From the NCBI RefSeq assembly GCF_028294535.1, contig NZ_JAQBIE010000013.1:49045-113044 (forward strand): a stretch of 64,000 nucleotides of DNA, given 5' to 3'. The DNA comes from Paracoccus onchidii. GTDB lineage: Bacteria > Pseudomonadota > Alphaproteobacteria > Rhodobacterales > Rhodobacteraceae. Below are positions 28,532-36,870 of the stretch, piece by piece (within the stretch, counting starts at the first letter, position 1; each line of letters starts with the position of its first letter). The notes beneath the pieces were generated by a model. The model saw only the letters and a list, made by a program, of their open reading frames with translations. It was not told where the DNA came from and searched no databases. A program made the position numbers and the translations under genes.

Positions 28532-29098
28532 CTACCGCGAACCGGTATAGTTGTTGGCGATCACCGCCCGCGTTGCCTGATCGGTCAAATCCAGTTCATC
28601 CGTGCCGCTCAAATCCAACAGCTCCGCCAGCTTCTTGCGTCCGCGATTGGCGCGCGATTTCACGGTTCCGACAGCAACGCCGGTCATCTCGGCGGCTTCT
28701 TCGTATGAAAACCCTGATGCGCCAACCAGGATCAGCGCCTCGCGCTGTTCATCCGGAAGCTGTTGGAACGCATGGCGAAAATCGCGCATCGCCAGCTTGC
28801 CGTCGTGGTCAGGCTTGGCCGCCTGGCGCGCGGCATGGATGCCATCAGTATCGCTGACCTCCCGCTTGGTCTTGCGGCGGGCGGAATAAAACGTGTTGCG
28901 CAGGATCGTGAACAACCAGGCGCGCAAATTCGTGCCGGCCTGAAACTTGTCCATGTTGGTCCATGCCTTGACGATCGTGTCCTGCACCAGATCATCCGCC
29001 GAGGCACCCTCTCGCGTCAGAGACAGCGCAAATGCCCGTAGCGCAGGGAGGTGATCGACCAATTGATCGCGCGGATCCGTCGTCACGGTATTTTTCAT
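28532..29098 (-). CDS. ecfG: EcfG, general stress response sigma factor
   Basis: A 188-residue ECF sigma factor. Region 2 lies around RAFALSLTREGASADDLVQD and WLFTILRNTFYSARRK; region 4 around LPDEQREALILVGASGFSYE and the recognition helix in GVAVGTVKSRANRGRKKLAEL. The context (nepR directly upstream, phyR divergent, a PhyK-type kinase downstream) identifies it as the EcfG-type factor that is held by NepR and released by phosphorylated PhyR. It should drive promoters of the GGAAC-N16/17-GTT class, one of which precedes nepR. Confidence 0.95.
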   Translation of the reverse strand: MKNTVTTDPRDQLVDHLPALRAFALSLTREGASADDLVQDTIVKAWTNMDKFQAGTNLRAWLFTILRNTFYSARRKTKREVSDTDGIHAARQAAKPDHDGKLAMRDFRHAFQQLPDEQREALILVGASGFSYEEAAEMTGVAVGTVKSRANRGRKKLAELLDLSGTDELDLTDQATRAVIANNYTGSR

Positions 29099-29135
29099 GC
29101 TGTCACCGTGGCACCTGCGTGCCTGATTGGTTGTT

Positions 29136-29282
29136 TCATTCCTGCTCTCGCAGTTTCTTTAGCAAATCAAGAAAGCGATCGGGCACCTGTTCGGTCACGT
29201 CCTGTTCATAGACGCGCCGCAGGTTCTCATCGATCTGCTTTTCGACCGCCGCGCGGCGACCGTCGTCCTGTTTCGAAGTCAT
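29136..29282 (-). CDS. nepR: NepR, anti-sigma factor of EcfG
   Basis: A 48-residue protein with the NepR core: VEKQIDENLRRVYEQ, then TEQVPDRFLDLLKKL, two helices that wrap EcfG or, after a switch, the sigma-like domain of PhyR. The frame runs to 29327, but the internal ATG at 29282 gives the usual NepR length and lies downstream of the EcfG-type promoter at a suitable distance. The ecfG gene follows 37 bases later, so the two are co-transcribed and subject to autoregulation. Confidence 0.93.
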   Translation of the reverse strand: MTSKQDDGRRAAVEKQIDENLRRVYEQDVTEQVPDRFLDLLKKLREQE

Positions 29283-29321
29283 GTTTTTGTTAATCCCGAA
29301 AATCTTGTGCGCACGCGATGC

Positions 29322-29347
29322 AACCATTAGGCCCTTATAAAAGTTCC
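29322..29347 (-). promoter_or_regulatory. EcfG-type promoter of nepR-ecfG
   Basis: On the minus strand, GGAAC (29347-29343) is followed by 17 bases and GGTT (29325-29322). This fits the consensus of alphaproteobacterial general stress promoters (GGAAC-N16/17-cGTT). It lies about 40 bases upstream of the nepR ATG, giving positive autoregulation of the anti-sigma/sigma operon. Confidence 0.8.
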
Positions 29348-29378
29348 GCTTGGATTAAGAAAAACCGAGGAAACAATC

Positions 29379-30182
29379 ATGGCGTCTGCCGACCTGGCCC
29401 AATCCATCGCGCGCGAGCTTCCGTTTCTGCGTCGTTACGCACGTGCCCTGACCGGAAGTCAAAGCGCCGGAGACAACTATGCCGCCGCCACGCTGGAGGC
29501 GATTCTGACCGATCGTTCGGTAATGGCGGAAACCGATGACACCCGTGTCGGACTGTTCCGCGCCTTTCACGCGATCTGGCAAAGTTCGGGTCAGCCGGTT
29601 GCCGAAGCCGATCAGAGTGCGCGCGAAAAACGCGCCCAAAGCCATCTGCGCGACCTGACGCCGAATTCCCGCGAGGCGCTGTTGCTGCGCACCATCGAAG
29701 AACTGCGCTATGATCAGATCGCAACCGTCATGCAGATCGACCAGCCCGAAGCAGAAGAACTGGTGCAGATCGCGCTGACGGAAATGGGCCAATCCCTGCG
29801 CGGAAAGGTCATGGTGATCGAGGATGAGATGATCATCGCGATGGATCTGAAGGGCATCGTGCAGGCGATGGGCCACGATGTGACCGGCGTTGCACGAACC
29901 CACAGTCAGGCCATTGAGCTGGCCGGCCAGGCACGGCCCGACCTGATTCTTGCTGATATTCAGTTGGCCGACGGATCGTCTGGCATTGATGCGGTCAACG
30001 AATTGCTGGCCGATCTGGGCGACATACCGGTGATCTTCATCACCGCGTTCCCGGAACGCCTGTTGACGGGCGATCGCCCCGAACCGGCCTTCCTGATCTC
30101 GAAACCATATAGCGAGGAACAGGTCCGGTCGGCGGTCAGTCAGGCAATGTTCTTTGCCTCGACCGAAGGGCTTGCCGTTTAA
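29379..30182 (+). CDS. phyR: PhyR, anti-anti-sigma response regulator
   Basis: A 267-residue protein with an N-terminal ECF-sigma-like part (about residues 8-135, with LRDLTPNSREALLLRTIEEL as region 4 mimic) and a C-terminal receiver (about 142-260). The receiver has the acidic pair in VIEDEM, phosphoacceptor Asp193 in LILADIQLADG and Lys242 in SKPYS, with the FITAFPERLLTG stretch typical of this receiver subgroup. Phosphorylated PhyR binds NepR and frees EcfG. It is divergent from nepR-ecfG, 96 bases apart. Its stop shares TTAA with the convergent BrkB-like gene. Confidence 0.96.
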   Translation: MASADLAQSIARELPFLRRYARALTGSQSAGDNYAAATLEAILTDRSVMAETDDTRVGLFRAFHAIWQSSGQPVAEADQSAREKRAQSHLRDLTPNSREALLLRTIEELRYDQIATVMQIDQPEAEELVQIALTEMGQSLRGKVMVIEDEMIIAMDLKGIVQAMGHDVTGVARTHSQAIELAGQARPDLILADIQLADGSSGIDAVNELLADLGDIPVIFITAFPERLLTGDRPEPAFLISKPYSEEQVRSAVSQAMFFASTEGLAV

Positions 30183-31051
30183 TCGGGCAGGCGGTCGGAT
30201 CTGGCTGCACGCCTGACCGCGTGCAGCCGCCTTCTGCGGGCCAGTTCTACATTGATCAACGCCCCCAGCAGGACCGAAAATCCAGCCAGATAGAACCACA
30301 TCAACAGTGCAATCACCGTGCCAATCGATCCGTAGATGCGGTTATAGCTGTTGAAGCTGCCCAGATAGGCTGAAAACGCCACCGAAGCGACGCCCCAAAG
30401 AATGGTGGCGAAAAATGCCCCCCAGGTAAACAACGGGGTACGTGGCGTTTTCACATTCGGTCCATAGCGATACAGGATTCCGATCCCCAGGATCACCAAT
30501 GTGAACATCGCCGCCCATGGCAGGGCGGTAACCAGCCAGATTCGGACCTGCGCATCCACCACGAAATTCAGCATCACCGGCACGATCACGATGGTCGCAA
30601 GCCCGGCCAGCGAGATACCGACAATGGCCAGGGTCAAGGCATAGGCCAAGACAAAGCCAAAGATCGTCGAATGACCGCGGACGCCATAGGCGGCGTTCAA
30701 CCCCCGCACCAGCCCATCGACACCGGCCCGTGCCGCAACAGTCGCAACCATGAACGACAGAAACGACGCCCAACCGATCGAGGTGCGCCCTGTCGACGTC
30801 ATGGACTGGATCTGTGCGTCGATGATCTCCTGCGCACCATCGGGCAGAAATTCATGCGCCACATCGACATAGGCCATGATGACCGTCGGGTCGAACCACA
30901 GGCTCCAAAGCGCCAGAATGGCGGCCAGACCGGGAAAGACCGCGAACATCGCATAAAACGCCACTCCGGCGGCGATCAGGCCCATATGGATCTTGTGCAT
31001 CCGCTCGAAGATGGCGGACCAGAAATCGCGAAATTCGTGAAACAGACCCAG
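30179..31051 (-). CDS. YihY/BrkB-family inner-membrane protein, probable CTG start
   Basis: The protein has six probable transmembrane helices and the family opening LIAAGVAFYAMFAVFPGLAA. The first ATG is at 31000, but the conserved preceding stretch (FRDFWSAIFERMHKIHMG, part of the usual family N-terminus) is coded in frame upstream. A perfect AGGAGG lies at 31058-31063 and six bases further on comes CTG at 31051. I therefore give the start as 31051 (290 aa); the ATG at 31000 (273 aa) is the alternative. A frameshift further upstream is also possible. The physiological role of YihY/BrkB proteins is not settled. The C-terminus is basic (RRRRLHAVRRAARS). Confidence 0.8.
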   Translation of the reverse strand: MGLFHEFRDFWSAIFERMHKIHMGLIAAGVAFYAMFAVFPGLAAILALWSLWFDPTVIMAYVDVAHEFLPDGAQEIIDAQIQSMTSTGRTSIGWASFLSFMVATVAARAGVDGLVRGLNAAYGVRGHSTIFGFVLAYALTLAIVGISLAGLATIVIVPVMLNFVVDAQVRIWLVTALPWAAMFTLVILGIGILYRYGPNVKTPRTPLFTWGAFFATILWGVASVAFSAYLGSFNSYNRIYGSIGTVIALLMWFYLAGFSVLLGALINVELARRRRLHAVRRAARSDRLPD

Positions 31052-31116
31052 AGCGGACCTCCTGCCAGATTCTCGCTCAGCATGGGCTGCATCAGGATAT
31101 GGCGCAACCCCGCGCT

Positions 31117-31821
31117 CTATTCCCGGTATCGCGCCCAGACGGAATCTTCGCCCAGTTTTTCAACAAAGACGGCATGGGCCTGTTCCTCGGCGGCCGTCAA
31201 TCGCGGCGGCAACGGGTTCGGGCGCTGTGCACGGCGCGTCATCGACCGATCTTGACCCGAAGACTGGTCGCCGTCGTCATCGGGTTGGTCCAGCACCAGA
31301 TCCGGCTGCCGCCCGCCGATCAGCTGCAGATAAACCTCGGCTAGCAGTTCGGAATCCAGCAGCGCGCCATGCAGTTCGCGCCCCGAGTTGTCGACCCCAA
31401 AGCGCCGGCACAACGCGTCCAGAGAATTACCCGCACCGGGAAACTTGTCTCGCGCCATGGCCAGCGTGTCCAAGGCCCGGTTCCAGGCAAGCGGCGCATA
31501 TCCGGCACGCTGCAATTCGGCATTCAGGAATTTCATGTCAAAGCTGGCATTGTGAATGACCAGCTTGGAATCCTCGGCCACGAAATCGACGAAATCCTGC
31601 GCAATCTCGGCGAATTTAGGTTGGTCGCGCAGGAATTCATCACCCAGCCCATGCACGTCGAACGCCTCTTGGGGCATCGAGCGTTCAGGATTGATATAGA
31701 CATGAAAGGTGCGCCCAGTAGGCAAGTGCCCAACCAGTTCGATCGCGCCAATCTCGACGATCCGATCATCCTTGTCCGCATAGAAGCCGGTGGTTTCCGT
31801 ATCGAGGACTATCTCACGCAT
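31117..31821 (-). CDS. dnaQ: DNA polymerase III epsilon subunit (3'-5' proofreading exonuclease)
   Basis: A 234-residue protein with all exonuclease motifs: ExoI in [10 protein letters not shown] (Asp and Glu bind metal), ExoII in [14 protein letters not shown], and ExoIII in [21 protein letters not shown] (His and Asp). The C-terminal tail after residue 180 is the part that binds the polymerase alpha subunit. The start MREIVLD at 31821 is chosen; the frame runs to 31842 but overlaps coaE without similarity. It overlaps the coaE 3' end by 13 bases and lies in the aroE-coaE-dnaQ operon, a standard arrangement beside the alphaproteobacterial origin. Confidence 0.95.
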   Translation of the reverse strand: MREIVLDTETTGFYADKDDRIVEIGAIELVGHLPTGRTFHVYINPERSMPQEAFDVHGLGDEFLRDQPKFAEIAQDFVDFVAEDSKLVIHNASFDMKFLNAELQRAGYAPLAWNRALDTLAMARDKFPGAGNSLDALCRRFGVDNSGRELHGALLDSELLAEVYLQLIGGRQPDLVLDQPDDDGDQSSGQDRSMTRRAQRPNPLPPRLTAAEEQAHAVFVEKLGEDSVWARYRE

Positions 31822-32402
31822 TTTTCTTCGATCTCTTGGCAAATTGCGTCAACGGCGGCGTTGGCGGCATCCAACGTATCGGTGGGGATGACCCAATTTG
31901 CCCGCGCCCGCTTTTCAGCATCTGGAACCTGACGCGACAGGATCATCTCGAACGTGCTTTCCGTCATGCCCGGCCGGGCCAGAACCCGCGCCCTCTGGGT
32001 TTCGCGATTGGTCGAAACCACGGCAACGCCGTCCAGGTCCGGCTCCATGTTTCCTTCGAACAACAGCGGAATATCCAGCACCACAAGCAAGGCATCACGA
32101 TTCGCGCCAAGAAAGCCCTGGCGATTTTCAGATACCATCGGATGAACGACCTGTTCCAGCCGCGTCAATGCCGTCGGATCCTTGGCGATACAGGATTTCA
32201 GCACATCCCGGTCAATGGCATTCTCGATCAGGGCCGCCGGGAACAATGCTGAAACTGCGTCCACCGCGGCACCGCCCGGCTCATACAGATCGTGTACGAC
32301 ACGATCCGCGTCCCATACGGGATACCCGCGATCGCGAAACATCTGTGCCGTGGTCGATTTCCCCATCCCGATGCTGCCGGTCAGGCCAAGAACAAAGCTC
32401 AT
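31809..32402 (-). CDS. coaE: Dephospho-CoA kinase
   Basis: The 197-residue protein starts [20 protein letters not shown] with the P-loop GSIGMGKST (about 9-17), followed by the [10 protein letters not shown] and [10 protein letters not shown] segments typical of CoaE. It phosphorylates dephospho-CoA, the last step of coenzyme A synthesis. Its start overlaps the aroE stop (ATGA), and its end overlaps the dnaQ start, indicating one operon. Confidence 0.96.
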   Translation of the reverse strand: MSFVLGLTGSIGMGKSTTAQMFRDRGYPVWDADRVVHDLYEPGGAAVDAVSALFPAALIENAIDRDVLKSCIAKDPTALTRLEQVVHPMVSENRQGFLGANRDALLVVLDIPLLFEGNMEPDLDGVAVVSTNRETQRARVLARPGMTESTFEMILSRQVPDAEKRARANWVIPTDTLDAANAAVDAICQEIEEKCVR

Positions 32403-33256
32403 TCCAGAAGGACCTGCCGTGTTTCTTCATCGACCTCCGGTCGTTGCCCGAACCAGCGTTCAAAACCCGGCGCCGCCTGATGCAACAACATCCCAAGCCC
32501 ATCCACAACGCGGCAACCCCGCTGTCGGGCCTCGATGAGCAATGGGGTCATCAGCGGCGTATAAACCAGATCCGTGACCAACGCATCCGATGACAGTGCG
32601 TCCAGGGGCACACGCAAAGCCTGCTTTCCAGTCATGCCCAAAGAGGTGGCGTTCACGACGGTCGCCGCCCCTTCAAGCATATTGCCGGCTTGCGCCCAGT
32701 CATAGACGACAAGACGTGCGCCAAATTCTGCCTTGATCTGTTCTGACCTGATCCGCGTTCTGTTCGTGATCCTCAGCTCACGAACACCACTGTCAAGCAA
32801 CGAGGCCACAACGGCGCGCGCCGCGCCGCCCGCCCCGATCACCGCGGCAGGACCCGCCTGAGGATCCCAGTCAGGCGCATTCTGGCGCAAATTTGCAATG
32901 AAGCCATATCCGTCGGTATTGTCCGCATGGATCTTGCCGTCCGGGCGAAAGATCAGCGTATTCGCGGCACCGATCAATGCCGCGCGATCAGTTACCACAT
33001 CGGCCAGCGTCAAAACCGCTTCCTTGTGTGGAATGGTGACATTGAGGCCAACGAAACCCGCACGCGGCAAGACACGCAGAACATCTGCCAGATGTTCGGG
33101 CCGCACCGGCATCGCCAGATAGCTTCCTTCGATGCCATAACGCTTAAGCCAATGCCCATGCAGACGCGGCGATCGCGAATGGGCGATCGGCAACCCGATA
33201 ACCCCGGCCAATGGCGCGTGCCTGATCTCGGTCGAAGAAGAAGGTTCGTCAGTCAT
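32399..33256 (-). CDS. aroE: Shikimate dehydrogenase (NADP)
   Basis: The 285-residue protein shows the shikimate-binding SRSPRLHGHWL, catalytic Lys78 in NVTIPHKEA, Asp115 in HADNTDGYGF and the NADP loop GAGGAARAVV (about 141-150) followed by NRTR, which binds the 2'-phosphate. It converts 3-dehydroshikimate to shikimate for aromatic amino acids. It is the first gene of the aroE-coaE-dnaQ operon and begins directly at the edge of the origin region, reading away from it. Confidence 0.96.
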   Translation of the reverse strand: MTDEPSSSTEIRHAPLAGVIGLPIAHSRSPRLHGHWLKRYGIEGSYLAMPVRPEHLADVLRVLPRAGFVGLNVTIPHKEAVLTLADVVTDRAALIGAANTLIFRPDGKIHADNTDGYGFIANLRQNAPDWDPQAGPAAVIGAGGAARAVVASLLDSGVRELRITNRTRIRSEQIKAEFGARLVVYDWAQAGNMLEGAATVVNATSLGMTGKQALRVPLDALSSDALVTDLVYTPLMTPLLIEARQRGCRVVDGLGMLLHQAAPGFERWFGQRPEVDEETRQVLLE

Positions 33257-33754
33257 GGCGATATGTCGTCACTTTCTATGGGTGGCCCAGACTATGCCGA
33301 CAGGCATCCGGAAAAAAGGGGCAGGATCTTGTGTTTCGCACCACGACTTCACGTTGAGGCAGGAATGCTTGTGGATAACCCTATGGAGAAGAGTCCTTGT
33401 CGTATGTGTTTGAATTGTGGTCAGACAAAAACCACGCGGATTCCACTTTGGACGAAACAAGAACGAAGGCACTTGATCCACAAGTGGATAAGTTGAAAAG
33501 CTGCTTTCGGCTTCTTGTGGATAAACCGTGTCTCTGACATTTAGTCACAGAATTATCCACAAGTCATCGTTTTGTTAAAAAAGAATTTTTTCCTTTTTTT
33601 GCCCGAATTCAGAATCCTTGTCCACAAAGCTGAAATCAGGGGAAATCACGTCGGATAAGCCGCCGATCCCAATGTCCACAGGCCCTACAACAACAACATT
33701 TCTTTCTATACTTTTATATTTTAAGTGAGGGAGATCGGATTTCCTGGACCTGTC
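33257..33754. other. oriC: Probable chromosomal replication origin (oriC)
   Basis: This 498-base gap holds exact DnaA boxes (TGTGGATAA or TTATCCACA) at 33370-33378, 33516-33524 and 33553-33561. One-mismatch boxes are at 33474-33482 (TGATCCACA), 33483-33491 (AGTGGATAA) and 33618-33626 (TTGTCCACA), and a two-mismatch box is at 33672-33680. AT-rich stretches that could melt lie at 33568-33600 and 33684-33724. Two GANTC sites (33439 and 33612) could be CcrM methylation sites. The flanking genes (aroE-coaE-dnaQ to the left, hemJ-rho-mnmE-mnmG-rsmG-parAB to the right) are the set found around origins in related alphaproteobacteria. Weak ORFs in the gap are not considered genes. It also contains the aroE promoter. 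Confidence 0.9.
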
Positions 33755-34192
33755 ATGCTTGCAACGATCTATCCCTACGCGAAGGCGTTTCACGTCATGG
33801 CCGTCATTTCCTGGATGGCCGGACTGTTCTATCTGCCGCGATTGTTTGTCTATCATGCCGAACGAGGCGGCCCTGATGGCGAACCCACAGCAAGCTTCGA
33901 GATCATGGAACGCAAATTACTGGGCGTGATCATGCGTCCCGCAATGATTGCGACCTGGATCAGCGGTATTTGCCTTGTCCTGACACCCGGTATCGTTGAC
34001 TGGACGATGATTTGGCCCTGGACCAAGGCCGCCAGCGTCATTGCCATGACCGGATTTCATCACTGGTGTGCAGGACAACATGTCAAATTGCTGCAAGGAT
34101 CATCGCTGAGCGGGCGGCAATACCGGATGATGAATGAGGTTCCGACGCTGCTGATGTTGGTCATTGTTCTGTCGGTTATTGTGAAATTCTGA
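33755..34192 (+). CDS. hemJ: Protoporphyrinogen IX oxidase HemJ
   Basis: A 145-residue protein with four probable transmembrane helices, beginning MLATIYPYAKAFHVMAVISW, where the His is the conserved heme/substrate-related residue of HemJ, followed by MAGLFYLPRLFVYHAE. It oxidises protoporphyrinogen IX to protoporphyrin IX in the inner membrane, the oxygen-independent alternative to HemG/HemY. The frame extends to a GTG at 33725, but the ATG at 33755 gives the normal family length. Confidence 0.92.
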   Translation: MLATIYPYAKAFHVMAVISWMAGLFYLPRLFVYHAERGGPDGEPTASFEIMERKLLGVIMRPAMIATWISGICLVLTPGIVDWTMIWPWTKAASVIAMTGFHHWCAGQHVKLLQGSSLSGRQYRMMNEVPTLLMLVIVLSVIVKF

Positions 34193-34319
34193 ACGCAAAG
34201 ATTGACTCGTGGCCTGATGGCGCTTATCTGCGCGGTCAAACCCGTCCATCCGGCACGGGATTCCCCGACGAACGAATTAGCTGCCAGCCGATGCAGGCGT
34301 GGCGATCTGGTGATTACCT

Positions 34320-35591
34320 ATGACCGAAGAACGATTGAACCTGTCCGACCTCAAGGCCAAAAGCCCGGCGGATCTTCTGGCGATGGCCGAAGAATGGGAA
34401 ATCGAGAACGCATCAACCATGCGCAAGGGCGAGATGATGTTCTCGATCCTCAAAGAGCATGCCGATGAAGGCTGGGACATCGGCGGGGAAGGTGTTCTCG
34501 AGGTGGTTCAGGACGGTTTCGGTTTTTTGCGGTCAACCGAGGCGAACTATCTTCCCGGTCCGGATGATATCTATGTCAGTCCCGACATGATCCGTCAGCA
34601 CAGCCTGCGCACTGGTGACACGGTCGAAGGCGTTATTCGCGCACCTGGCGAGAATGAGCGCTATTTTGCGCTGACCAAGGTCGAGAGGATCAATTTTGAA
34701 AGCCCCGAAAAAGCCCGTCACAAGGTTGCCTTTGACAACCTGACGCCGCTTTATCCGAATGATCGCCTGAAAATGGAGATCGAGGATCCGACGATCAAGG
34801 ATCGCAGTGCCCGGATCATCGATCTTGTCTCACCGATCGGCAAGGGCCAGCGGTCTTTGATCGTTGCGCCTCCTCGGACGGGTAAGACGGTTTTGCTGCA
34901 AAACATCGCGCATTCGATCGAACGCAATCATCCGGAATGCTACCTGATCGTTCTGTTGATCGATGAACGCCCCGAAGAGGTCACCGATATGCAGCGCAGC
35001 GTGCATGGTGAAGTGATCTCTTCGACCTTCGACGAACCGGCCAGCAGGCATGTTGCTGTGTCTGAAATGGTCATTGAAAAGGCAAAGCGCCTGGTCGAGC
35101 ATAAGCGAGATGTTGTTATCTTGCTTGATTCGATCACAAGACTTGGTAGAGCCTTCAATACCGTGGTGCCTAGTTCGGGCAAGGTTTTAACTGGTGGCGT
35201 CGATGCCAACGCCTTGCAGCGTCCGAAACGGTTCTTTGGTGCGGCCCGGAATATCGAAGAAGGTGGCAGTCTGACAATCATTGCGACCGCGTTGATCGAC
35301 ACCGGTTCGCGTATGGATGAAGTCATCTTTGAAGAGTTCAAGGGTACCGGCAACAGCGAGATCGTGCTTGATCGCAAGGTTGCGGACAAGCGGGTGTTCC
35401 CGGCGATGGACATCCTGAAATCCGGAACCCGGAAGGAAGAACTTCTGGTCGATGCCAAGGATCTGCAAAAGACCTATTTGCTTCGTCGGATCCTGAACCC
35501 GATGGGAACGACGGATGCGGTCGAGTTCCTTATTTCCAAGCTGAAACAAACCAAGAGCAATTCCGAGTTCTTCGATTCGATGAACGCCTGA
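34320..35591 (+). CDS. rho: Transcription termination factor Rho
   Basis: A 423-residue protein with the N-terminal Rho_N helix bundle ([20 protein letters not shown]), a cold-shock-like RNA-binding part ([20 protein letters not shown]) and the RecA-type ATPase with Walker [10 protein letters not shown] (182-190) and the [14 protein letters not shown] segment [19 protein letters not shown]. It forms a hexamer that ends transcription of untranslated RNA. A 127-base gap separates it from hemJ and presumably carries its promoter or leader. Confidence 0.97.
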   Translation: MTEERLNLSDLKAKSPADLLAMAEEWEIENASTMRKGEMMFSILKEHADEGWDIGGEGVLEVVQDGFGFLRSTEANYLPGPDDIYVSPDMIRQHSLRTGDTVEGVIRAPGENERYFALTKVERINFESPEKARHKVAFDNLTPLYPNDRLKMEIEDPTIKDRSARIIDLVSPIGKGQRSLIVAPPRTGKTVLLQNIAHSIERNHPECYLIVLLIDERPEEVTDMQRSVHGEVISSTFDEPASRHVAVSEMVIEKAKRLVEHKRDVVILLDSITRLGRAFNTVVPSSGKVLTGGVDANALQRPKRFFGAARNIEEGGSLTIIATALIDTGSRMDEVIFEEFKGTGNSEIVLDRKVADKRVFPAMDILKSGTRKEELLVDAKDLQKTYLLRRILNPMGTTDAVEFLISKLKQTKSNSEFFDSMNA

Positions 35592-35601
35592 CGAGGCTGA
35601 G

Positions 35602-36867
35602 ATGGACCTGATTTATTCCGAGGCCACCCCGCCAGGGCGGGGGGGCGTTTCGGTCATTCGGATTAGTGGAGATGGAGCTCGCGATCTTGCCGAGCTTCTC
35701 TGCGGGTCTATGCCAGATCCGCGCCATGCATATTTTCGGACTCTTCGCTATAAAGGCGAGGAACTCGATCATGCATTGGCCATCTGGTTTGAAGATGGAT
35801 CAAGCTTCACGGGGGAAGAGGTCGCAGAACTTCACCTGCATGGGGCGCCAGTAATTTCTCGTCGGGTCCAGGCTGTTCTTGCTATGTCGGGTGCACGCCA
35901 GGCTGAAGCAGGTGAATTTACCCGAAGGGCCTTTCTTAATGGCCGTATGGATCTGGCCGAAGTTGAAGGGCTTGGCGATCTTCTTGAAGCGGAAACAGAG
36001 CTTCAACGGCGACTTGCACTGCGCAGTAGCGGCGGTGAACTGGGGACAAAGGTTGCTGCTTGGCGAGAGTTGCTGATCAGGGCGGGTGCGCTTGTAGAGG
36101 TCAGTGTCGATTTCGCCGATGAAGAAGTGCCCGATGACATTCCAAGCGAAGTATTCGATCTATTGCAGCAGCTGCGTCAGGAAATTGATGCCGAGATTTC
36201 AGGTTTTCCGGCGGCAGAAAGGTTGCGGACCGGATTCGAAGTGGCCATTGTCGGTCCCCCAAACACAGGAAAATCAAGCTTTATCAATCGTATAGCAAAG
36301 AGAAACGTTGCACTTGTTTCAGATATCGCGGGAACAACAAGAGATATTATTGAACTGCGGATTGATCTGAAAGGTATTGCGGTAACGCTTCTCGATACGG
36401 CTGGTTTGCGTGAGACCGATGATGTTGTCGAAAGTCTTGGTGTTGACGCCGCAAGAATAAGAGCCGAGGCTGCGGATCTTAGAATTCACCTATCCGAGTT
36501 CGGCGATGCGGATACCGAGCTGTTTGTTCCTGGGGATATTGTGGTGCGCAGCAAATCTGATCTTTCTACCGGTGAAGATGGGATGTCTGTTTCAGCTTTG
36601 AATGGGAACGGATTTGATGATCTCCTGCAGAGGCTGTACTCAATTCTTCAAGAACGTATTTCAGGCGCCTCTATTATCAGTCACGAGCGGCAGGCATCAG
36701 CACTTCGAACTGCGGCGGCTTCACTTGATGTTGATACGGACCTACCGGCTGAAATTGTGGCGGAGTCGATTCGTCAAACAGCGGTTTCGTTGGATCGATT
36801 GCTTGGCCGAATCGGTGCGGAAGAGTATCTAGATGTAATCTTCTCGTCTTTTTGCATCGGGAAATAG
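35602..36867 (+). CDS. mnmE: tRNA uridine-5-carboxymethylaminomethyl GTPase MnmE
   Basis: The 421-residue protein has the N-terminal folate-binding part (starts MDLIYSEATPPGRGGVSVIR), the central helical domain with the inserted G domain: P-loop GPPNTGKSS (218-226), GTTRD, DTAGLRETDD and SKSD. It ends FCIGK, the conserved Cys-containing tail. With MnmG it modifies wobble U34 of some tRNAs. The gene and the next two are visibly less GC-rich than the rest of the window. It begins 10 bases after rho. Confidence 0.96.
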   Translation: MDLIYSEATPPGRGGVSVIRISGDGARDLAELLCGSMPDPRHAYFRTLRYKGEELDHALAIWFEDGSSFTGEEVAELHLHGAPVISRRVQAVLAMSGARQAEAGEFTRRAFLNGRMDLAEVEGLGDLLEAETELQRRLALRSSGGELGTKVAAWRELLIRAGALVEVSVDFADEEVPDDIPSEVFDLLQQLRQEIDAEISGFPAAERLRTGFEVAIVGPPNTGKSSFINRIAKRNVALVSDIAGTTRDIIELRIDLKGIAVTLLDTAGLRETDDVVESLGVDAARIRAEAADLRIHLSEFGDADTELFVPGDIVVRSKSDLSTGEDGMSVSALNGNGFDDLLQRLYSILQERISGASIISHERQASALRTAAASLDVDTDLPAEIVAESIRQTAVSLDRLLGRIGAEEYLDVIFSSFCIGK

Positions 36868-36870
36868 AGG

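Noticed and set aside
26609..28708. 699-codon plus-strand frame opposite the PhyK-like kinase
   Set aside because: Spans the kinase and parts of its neighbours on the opposite strand; the kinase has clear catalytic motifs, the frame has none.
33575..33856. Minus-strand frame in the origin region
   Set aside because: It runs across DnaA boxes and AT-rich tracts and overlaps the start of hemJ; no family character.
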